From: Oscillospiraceae bacterium
Lineage (GTDB): Bacteria; Bacillota; Clostridia; Oscillospirales; Oscillospiraceae
NCBI GenBank assembly: GCA_022846095.1
Contig: AP025583.1
Location: 3,993,279 to 4,057,278, forward strand
Length of the DNA stretch: 64,000 nt
Direction of reading: 5' to 3'
The notes under the pieces are model-generated. The model ran no database searches, was not told the origin of the DNA, and saw nothing but the letters and a program-made list of their open reading frames with translations. The position numbers and the translations under genes were made by a program. Shown here in pieces: positions 44,709 through 51,728 of the stretch; positions within the stretch are counted from its first letter, which is position 1; each line of letters starts with the position of its first letter.

Positions 44709-44732
44709 AACTTTTCGCGATCCTGCGCCGTC
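44709..44732 (+). promoter_or_regulatory. ECF-sigma-type promoter, copy 2 (AAC-N17-CGTC)
   Basis: AACTTTT at 44709 and CGTC at 44729-44732 with exactly 17 bp between AAC and CGTC, 39 bp before the SGNH start codon. The sequence CCAC-AACTTTT and CGCCGTCCAA matches copy 1. Bacillus ECF promoters follow TGAAAC-N16-CGT, so autoregulation by the downstream SigV-like factor is likely. Confidence 0.72.
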
Positions 44733-44771
44733 CAATCAACAGAACAGACAAACGCGAAAGGAAGCACCGCC

Positions 44772-45650
44772 ATGAACCGACTCCTCCAGCGGCTGGCCCG
44801 TATGGCCTCCGCCCTTTTACTGCTGACCGTAATCGCCATGGGGGCCCTGTCCCTCGCCGGCCGCACCCCAGCCCAAGCCGCCGGCCCCGGCCAGGCCCCA
44901 GCCGCGCCCACGCCCGCCCCCGCCTACACCCAGCTCCTCTCCGCCGCCCCCAGCCAGCGGCCCGCGCCCACCCAGCGGCCCAGCTCCACCCCCGCGCCCA
45001 GCCCCAGCCCCGCGCCGGAGCAGGAGGCCGCCTACGACTACGCCGCCCCCGTGCCCGGGTCGGAGGCGGTGGAGGACGCCTGGTTTGCCGACGCGGCCTT
45101 CATCGGGGACTCCCGCACCGAGGGCCTGGTGCTCTACACCACGCTCAAGCCCGGCGGCACCTTCGCCTACCGGGGCCTCAACGTCCAGTCCGCCCGCACC
45201 GACCGGGTGATCAAGGTGGACGGCGGCAAGTACACGGCGGTGGAGGCCCTCAAGCGGGGGACCTTCGCCAAGGTGTACCTGTCCCTGGGCGTCAACGAGC
45301 TGGGCTGGTACAACAACGAGCGCTATTACCAGAACTACGCCGACCTCATCGACCTGGTCCGCGCCGCCCAGCCGGACGCCGAGATTTACCTCCAGACCCT
45401 GATCCCGGTCACGGCGGAGAAGTCCGCCTCCTCCTACATCAATAATCCCACCATTCTGGTGTATAATGAGCTTATCAAAACCCTGGCGGAGGAGAAGCAG
45501 GTCTTTTTGGTGGACGTGTGGTCCGCCTTCGCGGACGGGGACGGCGCCCTGCCCGCCGAGGGCAGCGTGGACGGGGTCCACCTGACGAGGGCCTACTACG
45601 CCCAATGGCTGGACTACCTGAAGACCCACACCGCCCCGGCGGCGGACTAA
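44772..45650 (+). CDS. Secreted SGNH-hydrolase-like protein, copy 2 (canonical GDS)
   Basis: A protein of 292 aa from ATG 44772 with AAAGGAAG upstream. An N-terminal signal anchor (about 10-34) is followed by a Pro/Ala linker (35-83). The SGNH domain has block I FIGDSRTEGLVLY (Ser nucleophile), block III LGVNELGWY and block V DGVHLTRAYYAQWLDYL (Asp-His). This copy keeps the canonical GDS that its paralogue lacks. It sits 26 bp upstream of the SigV-like gene. Lysozyme-resistance enzyme OatA of B. subtilis also has an SGNH domain and lies beside sigV-rsiV, so a role in wall O-acetylation is plausible. Confidence 0.85.
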   Translation: MNRLLQRLARMASALLLLTVIAMGALSLAGRTPAQAAGPGQAPAAPTPAPAYTQLLSAAPSQRPAPTQRPSSTPAPSPSPAPEQEAAYDYAAPVPGSEAVEDAWFADAAFIGDSRTEGLVLYTTLKPGGTFAYRGLNVQSARTDRVIKVDGGKYTAVEALKRGTFAKVYLSLGVNELGWYNNERYYQNYADLIDLVRAAQPDAEIYLQTLIPVTAEKSASSYINNPTILVYNELIKTLAEEKQVFLVDVWSAFADGDGALPAEGSVDGVHLTRAYYAQWLDYLKTHTAPAAD

Positions 45651-45676
45651 ACCGGCAAAAGGAGGGCTCGCGGGCC

Positions 45677-46180
45677 TTGAACGCAGTGCGCAGCAACCAC
45701 CAGCTCGTGGCGGACTATATCGTGGCGGGACAGGCGGATTTCTACCGCCTGGCGTTCAGCTACGTCAAAAACCGGGACGCCGCGCTGGATGTGGTACAGG
45801 AGAGCATCGTCAAGGCCCTGTCCAAGTCGGACGCCCTGCGCCAGCCCGAGTTCCTGAAAACCTGGTTCTACCGTATTTTGATCAACGAGAGCGTGAACTA
45901 TTACCGCCGGGAAAAGCGCCTGGTGCCCTATGACGCGGCGCTGGACACCCGCGCCGCCCCCGCCGGGGCGGACGCGGGGGAGCGCCTGGACCTGTACGCC
46001 GCGCTGGACCGGCTGGACGAACGGGAGCAGACCGTGGTGAAGCTGCGCTACTTTGAGGACATGAAGCTGGAGGAGATCGCCCGGTGCACCGGCGCCAACC
46101 TGAACACCGTGAAATCCCGGCTCTACAAAGCCCTAAGGCACCTCAAGGACCTGACGGGGGAGGAATTAGACGATGAATGA
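45677..46180 (+). CDS. RNA polymerase ECF sigma factor, SigV-like
   Basis: A protein of 167 aa from TTG 45677 with AGGAGGGC upstream. Region 2 is DYIVAGQADFYRLAFSYVKN and DVVQESIVKALSK. Region 4 is LREQTVVKLRYF-like DEREQTVVKLRYF and LEEIARCTGANLNTVKSRLY. The adjacent gene encodes an RsiV-like anti-sigma factor, with an 8-bp overlap, so this is assigned to the SigV-type ECF group. It is predicted to recognise the AAC-N17-CGTC promoter upstream of this operon and of the one starting at 39,924. Confidence 0.92.
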   Translation: MNAVRSNHQLVADYIVAGQADFYRLAFSYVKNRDAALDVVQESIVKALSKSDALRQPEFLKTWFYRILINESVNYYRREKRLVPYDAALDTRAAPAGADAGERLDLYAALDRLDEREQTVVKLRYFEDMKLEEIARCTGANLNTVKSRLYKALRHLKDLTGEELDDE

Positions 46181-47036
46181 AGCCATGCACCGCGCCCGCG
46201 CGCAATATGAAGCACAGCCCACGCCGGAGGCGCTGGAGTTCGCCGTGGCCTCGGCCCTGCGACAGGGGGAGCGGCGGCGCTCCCGCCGCCGGGCGGGCCG
46301 CCGCTCCCTGGCCACCGCCATGGCGGCCTGCGCCTGCTTCGTCCTGCTGCTCAACACCAGCCCCGCCTTCGCCCAGGCGGTGGACGGCGTGCCCGTGCTG
46401 GGCCCGCTGGCCCGCATCTTCACGGTGCGCGAGTTCCACGTGGACGACCGGGACCACCTGATCGACGTGCGCCTGCCCGCCCTGGAGAACACCGGCCACA
46501 CCGACCTGGAGCAGCGGGTCAACCGGGAGATCCAGACCCGCATCGACGCCGTGCTGGACGAGGCGGAGCAGCGCGCCCGGGAGGCCCGGGATGCCTATGT
46601 CGCCACCGGCGGGGAGGAGGAGGACTTCATCCCCATCATCATCAGCGTGGATTACGACATCAAGTGCCAGAACGAGCAGTACCTGTCCTTCGTGCTCAGT
46701 AAGACCGAGACCCTGGCCAGCGCCTATTCCGAGTTTTACACCTACAACATCGACCTGAGCGTGGGCCGGGAGATCTCCCTCCGGGACGTGCTGGGCCCCG
46801 GCTACAAGGACCTGGCCAACGCCGCCGTGCGCGCAGGCATGGCCAAGCGGCTGGCGGAGGACCCGGACGCCTTCTACTTCAACGGCGAGGACGGGGTGGA
46901 GGGCTTCACCTCCATCGCGGACGACCAGAAGTTCTACCTCAACTCGGCGGGCAACCCCGTGGTCATCTTCGAGAAGTACGAGATCGCCCCCGGTTACATG
47001 GGCGCGCAGGAGTTCGAGGTTCCTCCCGCCCAGTAG
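46173..47036 (+). CDS. RsiV-like anti-sigma factor (DUF3298 domain)
   Basis: A protein of 287 aa. The basic N-terminal cytosolic part (1-45) is short, as in RsiV. A transmembrane helix spans about 46-66 (ATAMAACACFVLLLNTS). The extracellular part has the DUF4179-like link ARIFTVREFHVDD and the DUF3298 domain (NIDLSVGREISLRDVLGPGY and the terminal NPVVIFEKYEIAPGYMGAQE). RsiV binds lysozyme directly and is cleaved by site-1 and site-2 proteases to release SigV. It is translationally coupled to the sigma gene. Lysozyme sensing is inferred from family knowledge. Confidence 0.9.
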   Translation: MNEAMHRARAQYEAQPTPEALEFAVASALRQGERRRSRRRAGRRSLATAMAACACFVLLLNTSPAFAQAVDGVPVLGPLARIFTVREFHVDDRDHLIDVRLPALENTGHTDLEQRVNREIQTRIDAVLDEAEQRAREARDAYVATGGEEEDFIPIIISVDYDIKCQNEQYLSFVLSKTETLASAYSEFYTYNIDLSVGREISLRDVLGPGYKDLANAAVRAGMAKRLAEDPDAFYFNGEDGVEGFTSIADDQKFYLNSAGNPVVIFEKYEIAPGYMGAQEFEVPPAQ

Positions 47037-47037
47037 C

Positions 47038-47082
47038 GGAAAGAGGCCGCCCGGCGCTATGCGCCGGGCGGCCTCTTTCCCG
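47038..47082 (+). terminator. Terminator of the SGNH-sigV-rsiV operon
   Basis: A 20-bp perfect stem (47038-47057 with 47061-47080) with the loop TAT and a short T-rich tail. Confidence 0.85.
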
Positions 47083-47238
47083 TTCTAAAAAAGCAGGATG
47101 GGGGCGCATACCGCAGTTACGGCGGTATCCCGCGCCGTCCCGCCGAAGGCCCGCACGCAGGCGGTGCTTCGGATGTAGTACCAGACCCGCGCCCGCAGGG
47201 CCCCCGGCGGCGGAACGCCCCCCCTGCGCGGCGGCAGA

Positions 47239-47619
47239 TCAGGTGCTGCCGCCCACAACCGCAGCTTGAAAGACCACGGTGGCGGTTCCCAGCGCCGGAA
47301 CCGTGGGAATGGTATAGGTCAGTGTGCTTCCCGTCACCGTAGGGGTGGCGGCCGTGCCGTTTACCTTGAAGGAGCCGGAGACGTAGGTGGCTCCGGCGGG
47401 AACGGTATCGCTGAACGGGAGGCTGGTAATGGCGGTGGTGGCCAGATTGGTAACCGTAACCGTGTAGGTCAGCGTATCTCCGATGCTGGCGGTGGCCTTA
47501 TCCACCAGCTTGACGATGGTGGGGGCCAGCAGCAACGCCGTGACCGCGGGAGTGCTGGTGATGGTGTTGCCGCCATAGGTGATGCTGGCGGTATTGCTCA
47601 GTGTGTTGATAATGGCCAA
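47239..47619 (-). CDS. DUF11 domain protein (small repeat-type surface protein)
   Basis: A protein of 126 aa from TTG 47619 with AGGAGGT 7 bp upstream; no signal peptide is present. It contains one conserved DUF11 repeat: IVKLVDKATASIGDTLTYTV, TVTNLATTAITSLPFSDTVP, AGATYVSGSFKVNG and LTYTIPTVPALGTATVVF. DUF11 repeats normally occur in large exported cell-surface proteins, so a lone unit without export signal is unusual; it could be spore-associated. The interval 47083-47238 after it holds no gene I can support. Confidence 0.75.
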   Translation of the reverse strand: MAIINTLSNTASITYGGNTITSTPAVTALLLAPTIVKLVDKATASIGDTLTYTVTVTNLATTAITSLPFSDTVPAGATYVSGSFKVNGTAATPTVTGSTLTYTIPTVPALGTATVVFQAAVVGGST

Positions 47620-47689
47620 TTTATAACCTCCTCTCCGCATGGCTCCCGTTATCCTATGCGAAAAGGCCCGGCCCCGTCCCAGCGCGGAC

Positions 47690-47747
47690 GCGCCGCGGCG
47701 TCGGGCCCGCACCCTTCCTGTTGGGTGCGGGCCCGACGCCGCGGCGC
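47690..47747. repeat. Very long perfect hairpin (25-bp stem) between asrC and the DUF11 gene
   Basis: Bases 47690-47714 are exactly complementary to 47723-47747, with the loop TTCCTGTT. It lies between the end of asrC and the start of the DUF11 gene (both minus). It can act as a terminator for asrABC, although T residues are few on that strand. Confidence 0.7.
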
Positions 47748-47756
47748 GCCTTATCC

Positions 47757-48824
47757 TTATTTCTGGGGGCCTGCGCTGTGGTGCATCTCCAGGGGCTTGA
47801 CGTTGAAGTTGGAGCGGTACTCGGTCTCGTGCCAGAAGATGTCCTCGGCCACCAGGCACTCGGGGTTGAGCGCAACCCCCTCCAGGATAATCTCCTTGAA
47901 CTTCTTGTACCCCGCCCGGTCGATGAGGTGGCCGCCGTGGAGGTACTCGGGCTTGTAGTCCATGACCCAGGCGGAGAAGTTCTGCCAGTTTTTCAGCACC
48001 GCCAGCACCACTTCTTCTGTGGCCCAATTGAGGAACATCTTGCCGGTGCGGGGGGTCTGGCGGCCGGTGCGCCCGCCCAGGATTACCCTGTAGAACTTGG
48101 TCTCCCGCCGGGTCCAGGCGCTGGCCGGGCAGGCCTTGACGCACTCGCCGCAGCCCACGCAGCAGCAGGGGTCCTTATCGATCTTGTAGGTGTCCTTATT
48201 GAGGGTGAGCACCCGGGTGGCCCCGTGCTCACAGGCGCGGACGCAGGCCCCGCAGCCCAGGCAGCGCTCGGGGTGGTAGTCGATCTTGGCCACGCCGATG
48301 ATGCCGAAATCGCACAGGTGGGCCTTGTTGCAGTCATTGGGGCAGCCCGCGATGTTGATCTTGATGTGGTAGTGGCTGGGGAAGATGATGGGCTCGATCT
48401 TCCGGGCCAGCTCGAAGGTGTTGCAGTTGCCGCAGATGCAGTGGTAGTTGCCCACGCAGGCGGTGATGTTCCGGGCGCCGATGGTGGGGTAACCCCCCTT
48501 GGGGTTCCAGTCCTGGGGCTCGTGGGCCACGGTGTCCATGTCCACGCCGCAAAGCTCCGCGTCCACCTCCTTGATGTAGTCCTCCAAAAAGGCGTTCACC
48601 GCGGGGATGTCGCCGTACTTGATGCCGGTGATGTCGAAGGTCTGGCGGGTGCCGAAGTGGAAGTTGCCGTCCCCCCAGGTCTTGGCGATGTGCTCGATGG
48701 CTGAGAGGTACTTGGCGTCGATAAACCCGCCGGGCACCCGCATCTGGAGCATGAACTCGCCGGGCACCTTGGACTGGCGGTAGCAGTTGAGACGGACCTT
48801 CTTGACGTTAATATCCTGATTCAT
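47757..48824 (-). CDS. asrC: Anaerobic sulfite reductase subunit C (AsrC)
   Basis: A protein of 355 aa. It is the siroheme-containing subunit that reduces sulfite to sulfide. The siroheme/4Fe-4S motif is seen as CGNCNTF and NIAGCPNDCNKAH (CxxC-x-CxxxC arrangement). Two further ferredoxin-type clusters are ERCLGCGACVRACEHGAT and PCCCVGCGECVKACPA. The N-terminal FMLQMRVPGGFIDAKYL and HFGTRQTFDI are typical of the sulfite/nitrite reductase half-domain. Start ATG 48824. It is the last gene of asrABC. Confidence 0.95.
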   Translation of the reverse strand: MNQDINVKKVRLNCYRQSKVPGEFMLQMRVPGGFIDAKYLSAIEHIAKTWGDGNFHFGTRQTFDITGIKYGDIPAVNAFLEDYIKEVDAELCGVDMDTVAHEPQDWNPKGGYPTIGARNITACVGNYHCICGNCNTFELARKIEPIIFPSHYHIKINIAGCPNDCNKAHLCDFGIIGVAKIDYHPERCLGCGACVRACEHGATRVLTLNKDTYKIDKDPCCCVGCGECVKACPASAWTRRETKFYRVILGGRTGRQTPRTGKMFLNWATEEVVLAVLKNWQNFSAWVMDYKPEYLHGGHLIDRAGYKKFKEIILEGVALNPECLVAEDIFWHETEYRSNFNVKPLEMHHSAGPQK

Positions 48825-48836
48825 GACCCGTCCCTC

Positions 48837-49637
48837 CTAATCCACCAGGTCCTGGGCGGTGGTGTAGGGGAACACCGGGCCGTCCAGGCACACGTATGTC
48901 TCGTCGATGCGGCAGTGGCCGCATTTCCCCACCGCGCAGGACATCTTGCGCTCGAAGCTCATCCACATTTTCTCGGGATCGGCCCCGCATTTGACCAGCT
49001 CTAGGCCGGTGAACTTCATCATGGGGGGCGGGCCCACCACCACCACGGCGTAATTCCCGCCGAAGGCGTCGAAGGGGATCTCCTTGATAAAGGAGGTGAC
49101 GAAGCCGGTGCGCCAGCCCTCCTTCTCGTCGGTGTCCAGGGCGTAGGTGGTGTGGAAGCAGTCCCGCCAGGCCTCCAGCTCGGGGCGGAAGACGATGCCC
49201 CCCTCGTTCTTAAAGCCGCAGATCAGGTGCACGTCCTGCACATAGCCGGGATTCTCCGCGAACATGCGCAGCATGGAGCGCACGGGGGCCAGCCCGGTGC
49301 CGCCGGTGACCACCACCATGTGCTTTCCCCGGAACTGCTCCACGGGCCAGCCCCTGCCGTAGGGCCCCCGGAGGAAGAGGGTATCCCCCGCCTCCTTGCG
49401 GAAGATGACGTCGGTGACCCTGCCCACCGAGCGGATGGTGAACTCCAGCCACCCGTCCCCCTGGGCGGAGACCGAGATGGGGGCCTCGCCCACCTTGGGG
49501 ATGGACAGCTGCATGAACTGGCCGTGCTGGGGCCTGGCGCCGCAGGCCACCCGGAAGGTCCACTCGTGCTCGCTCTCGTGGTGCACCGAGAGGATGGTGC
49601 AGGGCTGGGGCTGGACGGGGTTATGTAGGTTCGTCAT
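48837..49637 (-). CDS. asrB: Anaerobic sulfite reductase subunit B (AsrB), flavoprotein
   Basis: A protein of 266 aa from ATG 49637 with AGGTGA upstream (GTG 49646 would overlap the asrA stop). It is a ferredoxin-NAD reductase-like fold: FAD/NAD region LRGPYGRGWPV and VVVTGGTGLAPVRSMLRMFA, then the C-terminal cysteine cluster MSCAVGKCGHCRIDETYVCLDG binding 2Fe-2S. It passes electrons from NAD(P)H to AsrA/AsrC. Confidence 0.94.
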   Translation of the reverse strand: MTNLHNPVQPQPCTILSVHHESEHEWTFRVACGARPQHGQFMQLSIPKVGEAPISVSAQGDGWLEFTIRSVGRVTDVIFRKEAGDTLFLRGPYGRGWPVEQFRGKHMVVVTGGTGLAPVRSMLRMFAENPGYVQDVHLICGFKNEGGIVFRPELEAWRDCFHTTYALDTDEKEGWRTGFVTSFIKEIPFDAFGGNYAVVVVGPPPMMKFTGLELVKCGADPEKMWMSFERKMSCAVGKCGHCRIDETYVCLDGPVFPYTTAQDLVD

Positions 49638-49642
49638 GCCGC

Positions 49643-50686
49643 TCACCTGCCTTCCTGCGCCAGGGAGGCACGAATCTCCTCCACGGCGGCGTTCATCTTA
49701 TTCACGGTGGCCGAGATGGAGATGTGCTCCGGGCAGCGGTGGGTGCACCGGCCGCAGCCCACGCACATGTGCCGCTCGCCGAAGCGGGCCTTGTAGTCGT
49801 GGAACTTGTGGAGCACCTTGTAGCGCATCCGGTCGGCGGGGGTGGAGCGGATCTCCCGCTGGCCCGCCATCTGGTCGAAGCCCTCAATCTGGCAGGAGTC
49901 GGTCACCCGCCGCCGCTCACCCACCTCCGGGTTGTCCCCGTAGCAGAGGTCCCGGGTGGTGAAGCAGGTGCATGTGGAGCAGGCCACGGTGCAGCTGCCG
50001 CAGGAGGTGCACCGGGAATTGTACTCCCGCCACATGGGGTGGGTCTTCAGCGCCAGGCGCACCGCCTTGTCCGACAGGTCGGGCGGGGTGACCTTCAGCT
50101 CGTTTTCCTCCACGAAGCGGTGTACGTACTCGGCCCGGGGCATCCCCTCGAAGTAGGGGGCAAAGGCGGGGTCGGCCACGGCGCAGTCCAGGCCGCCGTC
50201 GGTGAAGCGCAGGGCCAGGGCGTACTGGTCCGTGCGGTTGGAGCCCATGGAGGCGCAGAAGCAGGTGTCGTCCCCGCCGTTGCAGTCCATGACCGCGAAC
50301 TTCACCGCCTCCCGCATACGGGCGTAGTAGAAGTCCTCGATGCCGCCGTTCCCGGCGTAGATCTTGGCCTGGATCTCCTGGGCGTTGATGTCGCAGGGCC
50401 GGGCCAGCAGCAGGATGGGCTTCTGCGGCCCCTTGCTGGCGCGGTACTCGTCCTCGGTGAAATAAAAAATGGCCTGCTGGATGGGGGAAATGACCTCCTT
50501 GGCCGGATAGTCCGACTTCTCCCGCCAGACGATCTCCCCGGCGTGCTCCACCTCCCCGTAGCGGATCACGTCGGTGTCGGAGTACCTCCCCTGCTTGGGG
50601 AAGCGCTTGGGCGCGTAGACGCGGTAGTCCCTCCTGATGGCGGCCAGAACCTGCTCCGCCTGGGCGGCGGTGAGTGAATAGCCCAT
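49643..50686 (-). CDS. asrA: Anaerobic sulfite reductase subunit A (AsrA), Fe-S protein
   Basis: A protein of 347 aa. Two 4Fe-4S clusters are visible in the C-terminal half: CTSCGSCTVACSTCTC and MCVGCGRCTHRCPEH. The N-terminal RPCDINAQEIQAKIYAGNGG is typical of AsrA and related hydrogenase beta subunits. Start ATG 50686 with TAGGAGGT upstream. It is the first gene of asrABC and follows the LysR gene on the same strand after a promoter-bearing gap. Confidence 0.94.
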   Translation of the reverse strand: MGYSLTAAQAEQVLAAIRRDYRVYAPKRFPKQGRYSDTDVIRYGEVEHAGEIVWREKSDYPAKEVISPIQQAIFYFTEDEYRASKGPQKPILLLARPCDINAQEIQAKIYAGNGGIEDFYYARMREAVKFAVMDCNGGDDTCFCASMGSNRTDQYALALRFTDGGLDCAVADPAFAPYFEGMPRAEYVHRFVEENELKVTPPDLSDKAVRLALKTHPMWREYNSRCTSCGSCTVACSTCTCFTTRDLCYGDNPEVGERRRVTDSCQIEGFDQMAGQREIRSTPADRMRYKVLHKFHDYKARFGERHMCVGCGRCTHRCPEHISISATVNKMNAAVEEIRASLAQEGR

Positions 50687-50712
50687 CCTGCAGACCTCCT
50701 AATTACCAGATT

Positions 50713-50746
50713 GTTATTAATATAACACAGCATATCTATTAGTAAA
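50713..50746 (-). promoter_or_regulatory. asrABC promoter with inverted repeat
   Basis: On the minus strand: TTTACT (50746-50741), a 16-bp spacer and TATATT (50724-50719). The inverted repeat GTTAT-TAAT-ATAAC (50713-50726) overlaps the -10, a candidate site for the adjacent LysR protein. Confidence 0.55.
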
Positions 50747-50748
50747 AC

Positions 50749-51663
50749 TTATGATTCCTTATCGCAGGATAAATTTTCATTATCAAACTCCCGCAGTTCG
50801 GCATAGATCGCCCGGAACTGCGCCTCGAAAACGCTGTTTTTCCGCCAGAGGAAGGTGAACTCGTGGGCCACGCCGAAGTCGGTCAGGGGCACTTGCCGCA
50901 GCCGCCCCGCCGAGAGCTCCCCCTCCACCGCCCGGCGGTAGAGGAAGGTGATGCCGCAGTCCGCGGCCACCAGCTCCTTGATCACGTGCAGGTCGCTGAT
51001 CTCCACCAGGCGGCGGAAATCGGAGAGCTGGAAGTTGCGCTCCCCCAGTACCCGCTCCAGCACCTCCCGGGAGCCGGAGCCCGCGTCCCGCACGATGAGC
51101 GCCTCCTCCAGCATGTCCTCCAGGCGCAGGGGGTGGGGCGGCAGGGGGTGGTCTGCGGCGCACACACAGACGTAGGGCTCCATGGACCAGAGCAGGTAGT
51201 CGTACTCCCCCTTGCGGAAGTACCCCTCCACCACGGCGAAGTCCAGCGATCCGTCGCTGAGCCGGGCCAGGAGGGCGTGGGTGTTGTCCACCAGCAGGTG
51301 CACGTCCACCTCCGGGTGGCGCTTCATGTAGGCGGCCAGGGGCCGGGGGAGGGCGTACTCCCCGATGGTCAGGGTGGCCCCGAAGCGGATGGACTGCCGT
51401 CCCGCGCGCATGTCCGCCATGTCCCGGCGCAGCTTCTGTTCATCGTGGAGCATGGTCACCGCCGCCCGGCGCAGGGCCTCCCCCTCCGGGGTGAGGGAGA
51501 GGCGCTTGTCCCGGTAGTCCAGCAGCCGCGCCCCGTAGTGGGCCTGCAAATGTTGGATGTGCTGGGTCACGGCGGGCTGGGTGATGTTCAGCTCCTCCGC
51601 CGCCCGGGTGTAGTTCAGGTGCCTGCACACCGCCAAAAAGGTCTCCATACGAAAGTCCAGCAT
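50749..51663 (-). CDS. LysR family transcriptional regulator of sulfite reductase
   Basis: A protein of 304 aa. The N-terminal winged helix (1-60) is METFLAVCRHLNYTRAAEEL and NITQPAVTQHIQHLQ. The effector domain (90-295) has RFGATLTIGEYALPRPLAAY, LALL-like DFAVVEGYF and DAGSGSREVLERVLG, the phosphate- or sulfate-binding-like loop of CysL/CysB relatives. Start ATG 51663 with AAGGAGGGG upstream. It lies directly before asrABC on the same strand, so it probably activates asr in response to sulfite or an O-acetylserine-like signal. Confidence 0.9.
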   Translation of the reverse strand: MLDFRMETFLAVCRHLNYTRAAEELNITQPAVTQHIQHLQAHYGARLLDYRDKRLSLTPEGEALRRAAVTMLHDEQKLRRDMADMRAGRQSIRFGATLTIGEYALPRPLAAYMKRHPEVDVHLLVDNTHALLARLSDGSLDFAVVEGYFRKGEYDYLLWSMEPYVCVCAADHPLPPHPLRLEDMLEEALIVRDAGSGSREVLERVLGERNFQLSDFRRLVEISDLHVIKELVAADCGITFLYRRAVEGELSAGRLRQVPLTDFGVAHEFTFLWRKNSVFEAQFRAIYAELREFDNENLSCDKES

Positions 51664-51686
51664 AGGCGTCCCCTCCTTGTCCCTCC

Positions 51687-51715
51687 ATTATAAGGTATAA
51701 TTATGGCAAGAACAA
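51687..51715 (-). promoter_or_regulatory. Promoter of the LysR gene
   Basis: On the minus strand: TTGTTC (51715-51710), a 17-bp spacer and TATAAT (51692-51687). Confidence 0.75.
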
Positions 51716-51728
51716 GGACGATAAGCAG

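Noticed and set aside
47083-47238. Coding-like minus frame after the DUF11 stop (ending at about 47088)
   Set aside because: It has no start codon or ribosome binding site and no recognisable domain, so it is not listed as a gene, only noted as a possible frameshifted remnant.
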